Numbered from the stretch's first letter, positions 49,332 through 57,421 are shown. The stretch is DNA of 64,000 bases from Sciscionella sediminilitoris (GCF_000737195.2 NZ_JALM01000064.1:1-64000); one strand, 5' to 3'. The notes: generated by a model not told the origin, from the letters alone. Made by a program: numbers and translations.

Positions 49332-50504
49332 TCAGCGAACGAACAGGGCGACGCACTCCACGTGGTGGGTCATCGGGAAGGCGTCGAAGGCGCGCAGCTC
49401 GCGCAGCTCGTAGCCGTGCCCCGCGAGCAGCGCGGTGTCCCTGCCCAGGGCGGCGGGATCACAGGCCACGTAGACGATCCGGTCCGGACGCGCGGCCGCG
49501 ATCCCGCGCAGCGCCCGCTCCCCCGCCCCGTTGCGCGGCGGATCGAGCACGACCACATCGGGTGCGGGCAGCCGGTCGATGGTCCGCTCGACATCGCCGT
49601 GCCGGAAAGTCACCGCGGGCAGGCAGGCACGCCCGTGCTCCACCGCGGAACCCGCGGACTCGACCACGATCACCTCGGCCCCCGCCGCGGACAGGGGCGC
49701 GGCGAACAGGCCCGCTCCGCCGTAGAGATCCCAGACGCGATCGGCGGGACCCACCGCGGCGTACTCGGTGACCGCGGCGCTGAACGTCGCGGCCGCCGCC
49801 GGGTGCACCTGCCAGAAATCCGTTGCGGCGAGCCGGAAAACCTGCCCGCCGACGTGCTGTTCGGCGATCCCGTCGCCGCTGACCCGCCTGCTGCGCCCGC
49901 GCCGCCCGGACCGGGCGGGCGCAGTCTCGGTCACGGTGACCGCTGCACGCGAATCGACCGCTACCGCGACCTCTCCGCGCGGGGAAAACCGTTGTCCCAC
50001 AACGGGTTCCACGCATTCGGACACGGTGATCGGGCAATCCTCGACCGGGATCACGGTGTGCGAGCGGTGCGCGCGGAACCCCGGCCTGCCCTCGGGGTCC
50101 ACGGCGTAGCGCACCCGGGTGCGCCAGCGCGGGCCACCCGGCAGCTCCTCCACCTCGACCGAGCGCCGCACCCCGCCGAGCCTGGCCAGCTGCTCGGCGA
50201 CCACCTCGGCCTTCAGTTCCCGTTGCCGCGCAAGCGAAACGTGCTGGAAATCGCAACCGCCGCAGCTTCCGGCGAGCGGGCACGGCGGGGTCACCCGGTC
50301 CGGCGCCGCCTCGAGCACGGCGACCGCATCGGCCCGGAAGAAGGACTTTCCCCGGTCCTCGGTCACCTCGGCGAGCACCCGTTCCCCGGGAAGCGCGTGC
50401 CGGACGAAGCACACCCGCCCGTCGACCCGGGCCACGAAATGCCCGCCGTGCGCGACCGATTCGATCGTGGCCTCGACCCGGTCCCCCAGCGCGTAACGAT
50501 TCAC
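49332..50504 (-). CDS. TrmA/RumA-family RNA (uracil-5-) methyltransferase
   Basis: A 390-residue class I SAM-dependent RNA methyltransferase. An N-terminal TRAM domain (1-60) is followed by a Cys cluster PPCPLAGSCGGCDFQHV that may bind an Fe-S centre. SAM motifs are VWDLYGGAGLFAAPL and VVLDPPRNGAGERAL. The catalytic Cys is in IVYVACDPAALGRD. It methylates U in tRNA or rRNA (tRNA U54 or rRNA U747/U1939-type). Start GTG at 50504 overlaps the permease stop (GTGA). Its counterpart in M. tuberculosis is Rv2689c (from memory). Confidence 0.93.
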   Translation of the reverse strand: MNRYALGDRVEATIESVAHGGHFVARVDGRVCFVRHALPGERVLAEVTEDRGKSFFRADAVAVLEAAPDRVTPPCPLAGSCGGCDFQHVSLARQRELKAEVVAEQLARLGGVRRSVEVEELPGGPRWRTRVRYAVDPEGRPGFRAHRSHTVIPVEDCPITVSECVEPVVGQRFSPRGEVAVAVDSRAAVTVTETAPARSGRRGRSRRVSGDGIAEQHVGGQVFRLAATDFWQVHPAAAATFSAAVTEYAAVGPADRVWDLYGGAGLFAAPLSAAGAEVIVVESAGSAVEHGRACLPAVTFRHGDVERTIDRLPAPDVVVLDPPRNGAGERALRGIAAARPDRIVYVACDPAALGRDTALLAGHGYELRELRAFDAFPMTHHVECVALFVR

Positions 50505-52516
50505 TCTTTCGCCTGCGGGGTGTTGATACCGCGCCGCACATCCCCGGGCGCGTGCACGGTCCTGGTGCGCTGCTTGGCCCGTTCCCAAGCCCGTTTGGAA
50601 GAGGCGAGCTGCCAGGGAACCGAGGTCACCATGACCCCTGGCTGGAACAGCAGCCGTCCCTTGAGCCGCAGCGCGGACTGGTTGTGCAGCAGCTGCTCCC
50701 ACCAGCGCCCGACCACGTACTCGGGGATGAACACGGTGACCACATCGCGCGGGTTGTCGCTGCGCACCCGGCGCACGTACTCCAGGACCGGCCGGGTGAT
50801 CTCCCGGTAGGGCGATTCGACGACCTTGAGTGGCACCCCGAGGTCGAGTTCCTCCCAGCGGCGCAGCAGATCCTTGGTCCCCGCCTCGTCCACGTTGACC
50901 GTCACCGCCTCCAGGTCGTCCGGCCGGGTCGCCTTCGCGTAGGCCACCGCGCGCATCGTGGGCCGGTGCGCGGTGGACACCAGCACGATGGCGTGGTTGC
51001 GCGAGGGAAGCACCGTGGCCTGTTCGGTGCTCAGCAGCTCCTCGGTGACCCGGTCGTAGTGCCTGCGGATCGCGGTCATCAGCATGAAGATCACCACCAT
51101 GGCCGCGATCGCGATCCACGCGCCCGCGGTGAACTTCGTGATGATCACGACCACGAGCACCGCGCCGGTCATGAACAGGCCGAAACCGTTGATCGCCTGC
51201 GAGCGGCGCATCCTGCGGCGCACCGCGGGATCGGTCTCCTCGCCGAGCAAGCGGTTCCAGTGCCGCACCATCCCGGTCTGGGACAGGGTGAACGAGACGA
51301 ACACGCCGACCGTGTAGAGCGGGATCAGCCGGGTGGACTCCGCGCCGAACGCGATGACCAGGATCGCCGCGAAGGCCGCGAGACCGAGGATGCCGTTGGA
51401 GAAGGAGAGCCGGTCTCCCCTGGTGTGCAGCTGGCGCGGCAGATACCGGTCCTGGGCGAGGATCGAGCCGAGCACCGGGAACCCGTTGAACGCCGTGTTC
51501 GCGGCGAGTACCAGGACCAGCGCGGTGACGATGGTCACGAACCAATAGCCGGGCGGGAAGGCCGAGAACACCGCCTGGGAGATCTGCGCGACCAGGGTCT
51601 GCTGCTGGTAGCCGGGCGGGGCGTTCACGAACTGGGTCGCCGGGTTCTCGGCGAGCTTGGCCCCGCTCTGCATGGCCAGGTAGATGATGCCGAGGAACAT
51701 GGCCACCGCGATGATCCCGAGCATCAGCAGGGTGCTCGCCGCATTGCGCGATTTCGGCTTGCGGAAGGCGGGCACCCCGTTGCTGATCGCCTCCACCCCG
51801 GTCAGCGCGGCACAGCCCTGGGTGAACGAACGCAGCACCAGGAACACGAAGGCCAGCCCCATCATGTGCTGGTCCTCGGCCTTGAGCTCGAGTCCCGCGC
51901 TCACCGCGCGCACCGGGATCCCCAGCACGAGCGATTTGAACAGCCCGATCACGATCGTGGCGGCGATCCCGAAGATGAACAGGTAGGTGGGGATCGCGAA
52001 GGCGGTACCCGATTCGCGCAGTCCGCGCAGATTGATCGCGGTGAGCACGACGATCGCCCCGACCGCGAACAGCACCTTGTGCTGGCCGACGAAGGGGACG
52101 ACGGCACCGATGTTCGCCGCGGCCGAGGAGATGGACACGGCCACGGTGAGCACGTAGTCCACCAGCAGCGCGCTCGCCACGACCAGCCCGGCCTGCTTGC
52201 CGAGGTTCGTGGTGGCCACCTCGTAGTCGCCGCCGCCCGAGGGGTAGGCGTGCACGTTCTGCCGGTAGCTGGCCACCACCGTGAGCAGCACGATCGCCAC
52301 GATGATCCCGAGCCACGGGCCGAGCGTGAACGCGGCGACCCCGGCCACCGAGAGGGTGATGAAGATTTCCTCCGGCGCGTAGGCCACGGAGGACAGCGCG
52401 TCCGAAGCGAACACCGGAAGGGCGATGCGCTTGGGCAACAGCGTGTGCGAGAGCCGGTCGCTGCGGAAGGGTCGGCCGACGACAAGTCGCTTTGCCGCGG
52501 TGGCGAGTTTCGACAC
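50501..52516 (-). CDS. APC-superfamily permease, KimA-like K+ transporter
   Basis: A 671-residue protein. Twelve helices span about 30-470 and start with LPKRIALPVFASDALSSVAYAPEEIF. A C-terminal cytosolic domain of the universal-stress type follows (HAIVLVSTAHRPTMRAVAYAKATRPDDLEAVTVNVDE). This layout is that of KimA, a high-affinity K+/H+ symporter of Bacillus controlled by c-di-AMP. The start at GTG 52516 follows a TACCCT box by 8 nt with no ribosome site. It is divergent from the two TrkA genes, which supports a K+ role. An amino-acid substrate cannot be excluded. Confidence 0.85.
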   Translation of the reverse strand: MSKLATAAKRLVVGRPFRSDRLSHTLLPKRIALPVFASDALSSVAYAPEEIFITLSVAGVAAFTLGPWLGIIVAIVLLTVVASYRQNVHAYPSGGGDYEVATTNLGKQAGLVVASALLVDYVLTVAVSISSAAANIGAVVPFVGQHKVLFAVGAIVVLTAINLRGLRESGTAFAIPTYLFIFGIAATIVIGLFKSLVLGIPVRAVSAGLELKAEDQHMMGLAFVFLVLRSFTQGCAALTGVEAISNGVPAFRKPKSRNAASTLLMLGIIAVAMFLGIIYLAMQSGAKLAENPATQFVNAPPGYQQQTLVAQISQAVFSAFPPGYWFVTIVTALVLVLAANTAFNGFPVLGSILAQDRYLPRQLHTRGDRLSFSNGILGLAAFAAILVIAFGAESTRLIPLYTVGVFVSFTLSQTGMVRHWNRLLGEETDPAVRRRMRRSQAINGFGLFMTGAVLVVVIITKFTAGAWIAIAAMVVIFMLMTAIRRHYDRVTEELLSTEQATVLPSRNHAIVLVSTAHRPTMRAVAYAKATRPDDLEAVTVNVDEAGTKDLLRRWEELDLGVPLKVVESPYREITRPVLEYVRRVRSDNPRDVVTVFIPEYVVGRWWEQLLHNQSALRLKGRLLFQPGVMVTSVPWQLASSKRAWERAKQRTRTVHAPGDVRRGINTPQAKE

Positions 52517-52632
52517 GGTCGACAAGGGTATGCGCCCCAGATGACGGGGCACCACCAGGCTGTCCCTTATCGTCCCCGCGCGGGGCGCCGGGGTACGGTG
52601 CGCGAGGACAGGGTTAAACAGGAGGATCCGGC

Positions 52633-53298
52633 GTGCACGTGGTGATCATGGGTTGCGGACGGGTGGGTTCGTCGCTGGCCGCGGCCTGCGAACGGCTCGG
52701 CCACACGGTCGCCATCATCGACAAGGACAAGCAGGCTTTTCGCAGGCTGCCCCACGAATGGTCGGGCGAACAGGTGATCGGCAAGGGCTTCGACCGGGAC
52801 GTGCTCGTGGCCGCCGGAATCGAGCGGGCCGAGGCCTTCGCCGCGGTGTCCAGCGGGGACAACTCGAACATCATCTCCGCGCGCGTGGCGCGGGAGACCT
52901 TCGGCGTGGAGCACGTCGTCGCGCGCATCTACGACCACCGCCGCGCCGCCGTGTACGAACGGCTCGGCATCGCCACGGTCGCCACCGTCCCGTGGTCCAC
53001 CGACCGGCTGCTGCGCACCCTGCTCCCGGACGGCCTCGCCTCCGCGTGGCGGGATCCGACCGGTTCGGTCGCCGTGCTCCAGCTGCCCGTGCACGAGGAG
53101 TGGACCGGTCAACCGGTCCGGGCACTCGAACAGGCGACCGGAGCGCGGGTTGCCTTCCTGATGCGCTTCGGCACCGGGGTGCTGCCGGACGCCAAGACCG
53201 TGCTGCAGTCCGGTGATCTCGTCTACGTCGCCGCGCTGTCCGGAACGGTCAACGAGGTCGGTGCCGTCGCGGCGAACCCACCCGAGGAGACGAACTGA
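52633..53298 (+). CDS. ceoB: TrkA-type K+ regulatory protein CeoB
   Basis: A 221-residue cytosolic gating protein. An RCK_N NAD-binding domain (MHVVIMGCGRVGSSLAAACE; variant GCGRVG motif) is followed by an RCK_C domain (about 135-215). It normally binds a TrkH/KtrB-type channel and gates it by nucleotide. AGGAGG lies 7 nt before the GTG. It overlaps the next gene by 1 nt. No TrkH or TrkG subunit is present, but the KimA-like permease is divergent. The layout matches Rv2690c-Rv2692 of M. tuberculosis. Confidence 0.93.
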   Translation: MHVVIMGCGRVGSSLAAACERLGHTVAIIDKDKQAFRRLPHEWSGEQVIGKGFDRDVLVAAGIERAEAFAAVSSGDNSNIISARVARETFGVEHVVARIYDHRRAAVYERLGIATVATVPWSTDRLLRTLLPDGLASAWRDPTGSVAVLQLPVHEEWTGQPVRALEQATGARVAFLMRFGTGVLPDAKTVLQSGDLVYVAALSGTVNEVGAVAANPPEETN

Positions 53299-53954
53299 TG
53301 CGGATCGCGATCGCGGGGGCCGGTGCCGTAGGACGGTCCATCGCCGCCGAACTCACCGAATCCGGGCACGAGGTCATGCTCATCGAGCGGGACGCCACCC
53401 ATTTCGCGCCCGAGGTCGTCGAACAGGCCGAATGGGTGCTCGCCGACGCCTGCGAATTCTCCTCGCTCGAAGAGGCCGACCTGCAGTCCTGCGATGTGGT
53501 GATCGCCGCGACCGGGGACGACAAGGTCAACCTCGTCTACTCGCTGCTGGCCAAGACCGAGTTCGCGGTGCGCCGGGTCGTCGCCCGGGTCAACGATCCG
53601 CGCAACGAATGGCTGTTCACCGAGGCCTGGGGCATCGACGTGGCCGTATCCACCCCGCGCATGCTCGCCGCCATGGTCGAGGAAGCGGTCAGCATCGGCG
53701 GAATGGTACAGCTGCTGTCCCTGCGTCAGGGCAAGGCCAACCTGACCGAGGTCACCCTGCCCGAGCAGACCCCGCTCGCCGGGAAACCCGTCCGCACCCT
53801 CGAACTGCCGAGGGACGCCGCGCTGGTGGCCATCCTGCGCGGCGAGCGGGTCATCGTGCCGGTCGCCGAGGATTCCCTGGAGCCGGGTGACGAGCTGTTG
53901 TTCGTCGCCGCCCCCGGGGTCGAGGCGGCCATCCGCGCGGCCACCGGAGCCTAG
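53298..53954 (+). CDS. ceoC: TrkA-type K+ regulatory protein CeoC
   Basis: A 218-residue paralogue of CeoB. RCK_N has IAGAGAVGRSIAAELTESGHEVMLIERD at the N-terminus, and RCK_C begins near residue 135. The two proteins probably form a heteromeric gating ring. Its start overlaps the CeoB stop (TGATG) and its stop overlaps the stop of the convergent DUF3159 gene by 4 nt. As with CeoB, the membrane partner is likely the divergent permease or a channel elsewhere. Confidence 0.93.
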   Translation: MRIAIAGAGAVGRSIAAELTESGHEVMLIERDATHFAPEVVEQAEWVLADACEFSSLEEADLQSCDVVIAATGDDKVNLVYSLLAKTEFAVRRVVARVNDPRNEWLFTEAWGIDVAVSTPRMLAAMVEEAVSIGGMVQLLSLRQGKANLTEVTLPEQTPLAGKPVRTLELPRDAALVAILRGERVIVPVAEDSLEPGDELLFVAAPGVEAAIRAATGA

Positions 53955-54574
53955 ACAGCGCCGCGTTCGGCCCGGCGCACGAGCAGTACGACGAGCACGG
54001 CGGCGGGCAGCAGCAGCGGCAGGCTCATGCCGAGCCGCGCCGCGGCCAGCCAGCCGACCCGGTCGGTGAGGTAGAGATACCCCCACACCACGAACTGCGC
54101 GCCGAACACGAGCGCGAGCAGGCCGGTGGCATAGGCGTACTGACGGCGCGCGAACCGGTTCGCGCGCCAGCCCGTGCCGCGACCGTTGAGCAGCGTCCAG
54201 AGCACGCCGATCAGCGGCCAGCCGAGCAGGATCGAGCCGAACCCCAGCACCGCGAGCGAACCACTGGTCAGAATGTTGACCGTGAAGTATCCCTTCGCGC
54301 TCCCGGTCAGGTAGGCGAGCAGCGCGGCGATGCCCACCGCGACCACGCTGAACACGACCGGCTGCAGCGGTTCGCCGCGCAGGATCCGCACCGCGGCGAC
54401 GATCAGCACGGCCCCGACCGCGGCACAGACGGCGGGCAGCAGCGCGGTGAGCGCGTTCACCACGACGAAGACCACGATGGGAACGGCGGTGTAAAGGAGG
54501 CTGGTCACCCCGCCCATCCGGTCGTAGACGGCCTTCACCCGGCCGTCGGGGAGCTCGAATCGCCCTGGCCGCAT
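53951..54574 (-). CDS. DUF3159 family membrane protein (paralogue 1)
   Basis: A 207-residue protein with about six helices. The N-terminal DRMGGVTSLLYTAVPIVVFVVVN, YLTGSAKGYFTVNILTS and RQYAYATGLLALVFGAQFVVWGYLY blocks match the DUF3159 family (M. tuberculosis Rv2693c by synteny). Function is unknown. It is the shorter of two adjacent homologues and lacks the acidic N- and C-terminal extensions of the other. The gap to paralogue 2 is 88 nt on the same strand. Confidence 0.85.
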   Translation of the reverse strand: MRPGRFELPDGRVKAVYDRMGGVTSLLYTAVPIVVFVVVNALTALLPAVCAAVGAVLIVAAVRILRGEPLQPVVFSVVAVGIAALLAYLTGSAKGYFTVNILTSGSLAVLGFGSILLGWPLIGVLWTLLNGRGTGWRANRFARRQYAYATGLLALVFGAQFVVWGYLYLTDRVGWLAAARLGMSLPLLLPAAVLVVLLVRRAERGAV

Positions 54575-54662
54575 GACGCCGCCTCTGCCGGTACAGGCGG
54601 AGCCGACTGCCCGCCTTGTCCGGATAACGCCCGGATGCGCGGATCGGTTGCGCTAGGTTGCG

Positions 54663-55424
54663 CTATTCCTCGGTTCCCGGGGTGAGCGGTTTCGACGGCG
54701 CGGATTCCGTCGCGGACCCGGCCGGTTCCGGCTGTTCCGGCTGTTCCGGTTCGGCGATCTCCTTCATCCGCTTGTCCGCCCGGTGCACCGCCCAGATGGT
54801 GACCAGCGCGGCGACCGCGGCGAGCGGGAGACCCATGCCGATCCTGGCCGCGGCGAGCCAGCCGACCAGGTTCTCCTGGTACAGGTACTGCTGCACCACG
54901 AACCGCGCGCCGAACACGAGCACCCAGACCAGGGTGGCGATGTCGTAGTAGCGGCGCGCGAGCTTGTCCGAGCGCCAGGCCATGCCCAGGCTGTTCAGGA
55001 ACGACCAGGCGACCCCGGCCAGCGGCCAGCGCACGATCGCGGAGACCAGGAACGCGGCCCCGAGCACGACACTCGTCCAGATGCCGTAGGCGAAGTACCC
55101 CTTCGCCGATCCGGTGCGGTACGCGATGAAGGCAGCGATGGCCACGCCGAACACGCTGGAGATCGCCGGCTGGATGGGTTCGCGCCGCACCAGGCGGAGC
55201 ACCAGGATCAGCACCGCGGAACCGACCGCCGCCCAGATCGCGGGCATCAGCGAGGAGACGGCGTTGACCACGACGAACACGATCACCGGGACGGCCGAGT
55301 AGACCGCACCCGAGATACCGCCCATCTGCTCGAGCAAGGTGGGTTCGCGCTTCTCGGACTTCTCGGCCTCGGTCGCCGCACCGGTCTCGGCTTCGGTCGC
55401 TTCGGTCGGGGACTCCTTGGTCAT
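54663..55424 (-). CDS. DUF3159 family membrane protein (paralogue 2)
   Basis: A 253-residue homologue of the neighbouring gene. The shared core (QMGGISGAVYSAVPVIVFVVVN, YRTGSAKGYFAYGIWTS, RRYYDIATLVWVLVFGARFVVQQYLY) is flanked by a Glu/Thr/Ala-rich N-terminal ~30 residues and a Pro/Glu-rich tail. Function unknown. The start at ATG 55424 was chosen, with GTG 55439 possible. It follows the OB-fold gene closely on the same strand, so OB-DUF3159-DUF3159 is probably one unit. Confidence 0.87.
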   Translation of the reverse strand: MTKESPTEATEAETGAATEAEKSEKREPTLLEQMGGISGAVYSAVPVIVFVVVNAVSSLMPAIWAAVGSAVLILVLRLVRREPIQPAISSVFGVAIAAFIAYRTGSAKGYFAYGIWTSVVLGAAFLVSAIVRWPLAGVAWSFLNSLGMAWRSDKLARRYYDIATLVWVLVFGARFVVQQYLYQENLVGWLAAARIGMGLPLAAVAALVTIWAVHRADKRMKEIAEPEQPEQPEPAGSATESAPSKPLTPGTEE

Positions 55425-55462
55425 GTGCCTCGTCTTCACCGTCGGTGCCCCAACGGCACCAC

Positions 55463-55846
55463 TCAGGCGTCCGCGGGGGTCTGGAGTTCGTAGTAGGGGT
55501 TGTAGAGCGCCTTGCGGCCGTTGCGGTCCGCGAGTCGCCCCCGTGCCTTGATGGTACGGCCGGGTTCGATTCCCGGGATGCGACGGCGGCCCATCCAGAT
55601 CAGGGTTACCCCGTCCGTGCCATCGAACAACTCCGCTTCGAGGGTCGCGGTGGCGTCCTTCGGGCAGTGCTCGACGGTACGCAGCCTGCCCACGACGGTG
55701 ACCTCCTCGCCACTGCCGCAGTCACAGGCACGCCGTGCCCCGCTCTCCTGGACCTGTTGCGAGAGGTCGTCGGCATCGAGCTCACCGACATCGCTGGTCA
55801 GCCGATGCATGAGGCGGCGGAAATAGCCGCTGTTGGTCCCCGACAT
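55463..55846 (-). CDS. OB-fold nucleic-acid-binding protein
   Basis: A 127-residue protein with a single OB-fold (about 50-122: EVTVVGRLRTVEHC, ATLEAELFDGTDGVTLIWMG and RTIKARGRLADRNGRKALYNPYYEL). A short Cys motif, ACDCGSGE, precedes it. The Rv2694c counterpart keeps the same place. RecG-like or SSB-like nucleic acid binding is possible, but the partner is unknown. ATG at 55846 is preferred over the preceding GTG codon because AGGAG lies 6 nt upstream. Confidence 0.85.
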   Translation of the reverse strand: MSGTNSGYFRRLMHRLTSDVGELDADDLSQQVQESGARRACDCGSGEEVTVVGRLRTVEHCPKDATATLEAELFDGTDGVTLIWMGRRRIPGIEPGRTIKARGRLADRNGRKALYNPYYELQTPADA

Positions 55847-55921
55847 CACGCGCTCCTGCGCCGGTTAGGACAACCCACGTGGCTGTCCGTGTGACATCAG
55901 CGTAACCGCCCCGTTTCGCCG

Positions 55922-55947
55922 ATCAATCCCGCCCGGGCAGGATTGAT
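55922..55947. repeat. Inverted repeat before the micro-ORF region
   Basis: ATCAATCC (55922-55929) and GGATTGAT (55940-55947) form 8-bp perfect arms around a spacer that itself contains GCCCGGGC. It lies 3 nt before the first micro-ORF start. It may be an operator or a transcript hairpin. Confidence 0.5.
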
Positions 55948-55949
55948 AC

Positions 55950-56030
55950 GTGACCGAGCCCGCGAGGTCACCACGGGACACAGCACCGCCGGTCACGAGG
56001 CCGACGAGCGCCAGCGAGGAGGGTTCGTGA
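55950..56030 (+). CDS. Possible micro-ORF 1 of the tandem 77-bp repeat
   Basis: A 26-codon frame, GTG start and TGA stop, peptide beginning VTEPARSPRDTAPPV. AGGA lies 7 nt before the start. The stop shares GTGA with the start of micro-ORF 2. Peptide residues differ from copy 2 at four of 26 positions and all six base differences change an amino acid, so selection on the peptide is not evident. It may be a translated leader, or the repeat may act as DNA or RNA instead. Confidence 0.35.
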   Translation: MTEPARSPRDTAPPVTRPTSASEEGS

Positions 56031-56103
56031 CCGAGCTCGCGAGGTCACCAATGGACACAGCACCGCCGGTCACGGGACCGACGAGCGCCAGCGAGGAGAG
56101 TTC
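55950..56103 (+). repeat. Tandem direct repeat, two 77-bp units
   Basis: Unit 1 (55950-56026) and unit 2 (56027-56103) differ at six positions. Each begins GTGACCGAG and carries the perfect inverted repeat GTGACC-N10-GGTCAC. Each ends in GAGGAG(G/A)G-TTC directly before the next GTG, so each unit provides a ribosome binding site and a start codon. The second unit ends at the start codon (56104) of the alpha/beta hydrolase gene. Confidence 0.95.
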
Positions 56104-56107
56104 GTGA
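56027..56107 (+). CDS. Possible micro-ORF 2 of the tandem 77-bp repeat
   Basis: A 26-codon frame, GTG to TGA, peptide beginning VTELARSPMDTAPPV. GAGGAGGG lies 4-5 nt before the start, and the stop overlaps the hydrolase start by 4 nt (GTGA). The chain micro-ORF 1, micro-ORF 2, hydrolase is thus continuously coupled. Whether the peptide is made or used is unknown. Confidence 0.4.
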   Translation: MTELARSPMDTAPPVTGPTSASEESS

Positions 56108-56778
56108 CCTCAATCCGATTGGTTCTGTTGCCGGGCACGGGCTCGGACGAGGTGTTCATCCGGGCCGCGTTCGGGCCCGCGGCCCGGGCGGTGGGCGCCG
56201 AGCTGCGCACCCCCGCCCCGGTGCCCGGACCGGGCCTCGCGGAGTCCTACCGGGCCGCCCTCGACGCGGCAGCCCAGGACGGGCCCGTCGTGGTCGGCGG
56301 AGTCTCACTCGGCGCGCATCTGGGCGCCGAATGGGCGGTGCGCAACCCGGACCGGTGTGCGGGCCTGCTCGCGGTGCTGCCCGGCTGGCTCGGCGAACCG
56401 GAGGAGGCGCCCGCGGCGCTCGCCGCCAGGGCCAGCGCCGATTCGGTGCGCGGACTCGGGCTCGACCGCGCACTGGAACTGGCCACCGAGGGCGTCCCGG
56501 ACTGGCTGGCCGGGCAGCTGCGCCGCGCCTGGCCGCGCTACGGGGCCGCGCTGGAGGACTCGCTGCGCGCCGCGGCCACCGAGCCCGCGCCGACCGCCGC
56601 CGATCTGGCCGGGATCACCGCGCCCACGGTCGTCGTGGGGTGCACCGACGATCCGGTGCACCCGATCGGGATCGCGCGTGAATGGGCGGAGACCGTCCCG
56701 GGCGCGCGGCTGCGCGAGGTCTCGCTGGCCGAGATCGGTGCCGATCTCGGCGTACTGGGAAAAGCGGCGCTGGGCTGA
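56104..56778 (+). CDS. Alpha/beta hydrolase fold protein
   Basis: A 224-residue protein. IRLVLLPGTGSDEVFIRAAFG is the first strand and oxyanion region, and GVSLGAHLGAEWAV is the nucleophile elbow (GxSxG). The Asp of the triad may be in VVVGCTDDPVHPIGIARE. The expected His after the last strand is not seen (LREVSLAEIGADLG), so catalysis may be lost or altered. The counterpart is Rv2695 of M. tuberculosis by synteny. Start GTG at 56104 overlaps the stop of micro-ORF 2. Confidence 0.85.
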   Translation: MTSIRLVLLPGTGSDEVFIRAAFGPAARAVGAELRTPAPVPGPGLAESYRAALDAAAQDGPVVVGGVSLGAHLGAEWAVRNPDRCAGLLAVLPGWLGEPEEAPAALAARASADSVRGLGLDRALELATEGVPDWLAGQLRRAWPRYGAALEDSLRAAATEPAPTAADLAGITAPTVVVGCTDDPVHPIGIAREWAETVPGARLREVSLAEIGADLGVLGKAALG

Positions 56779-56794
56779 CCGGTTCCGGGCCGGT

Positions 56795-57418
56795 TCAGGC
56801 TTCCGAGGCCGCGAGGAAACCGCCGAGCCCGATCAGCACCAGGCCCGAGGTCCAGCGCTGCCCGGTGCGCAGCCGCGGCCTGCGGGCGAGCCGTTCCCCG
56901 ATGGCCCCGGCGGCCAGCGCCACCACGATGTCGGCCACCGTGGCCAGCACCACCGCGACCAGCCCGAGCACCAGCATGCCCAGTGCGGCGAACCGCGAAT
57001 TCGTGTCCACGAAGTGCGGCAGGATCGCCAGGAAGTAGATCGCCGTCTTCGGATTGAGCACCTCGGAGAGGATGCCCTGCACGAAGGCACCGTGCCTGCC
57101 CGGCCGCGTCTCGGTGAGCTCGGTTCCGTCCGTGCGCTGCAGCAGGGCGCGCACCCCGAGGAACACCAGGTACACCGCGCCGACGATCTTCACGATGAAG
57201 AAGGCCTCGGCGGAGGCAGCGAGCACCGCGGAGAGCCCGAGTGCCGCGGCGATCGCGTGCACGCTCGCCCCGACCGTGTTGCCGAACACCGAACGGATGC
57301 CCTCGCCCCGGCCACCACGCAGGCTGCGGGCGAGCACGTACAGCATGCCCGGCCCGGGAAGCACCGAGAAGATCACGACGCTGCCGAGGAACATCAACCA
57401 CTGTTCGGCGCTCGGCAC
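56795..57418 (-). CDS. LysE-family amino-acid exporter
   Basis: A 207-residue protein with five to six helices. VVIFSVLPGPGMLYVLARSLRGGRGEGIRSVFGNTVG is the LysE/RhtB N-terminal signature, followed by KIVGAVYLVFLGVRALLQ and SEVLNPKTAIYFLAILPHFV. It probably exports an amino acid or related metabolite. No LysG-type regulator is adjacent. It lies between the hydrolase and DUF3710 genes, a place with no counterpart in the M. tuberculosis order as I know it, so it is probably an insertion or a local gain. Confidence 0.93.
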   Translation of the reverse strand: MPSAEQWLMFLGSVVIFSVLPGPGMLYVLARSLRGGRGEGIRSVFGNTVGASVHAIAAALGLSAVLAASAEAFFIVKIVGAVYLVFLGVRALLQRTDGTELTETRPGRHGAFVQGILSEVLNPKTAIYFLAILPHFVDTNSRFAALGMLVLGLVAVVLATVADIVVALAAGAIGERLARRPRLRTGQRWTSGLVLIGLGGFLAASEA

Positions 57419-57421
57419 GGC

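Noticed and set aside
50505-52316. Upstream extension of the RNA methyltransferase frame
   Set aside because: It runs out of frame through the permease gene. The GTGA overlap at 50501-50504 marks the real start.
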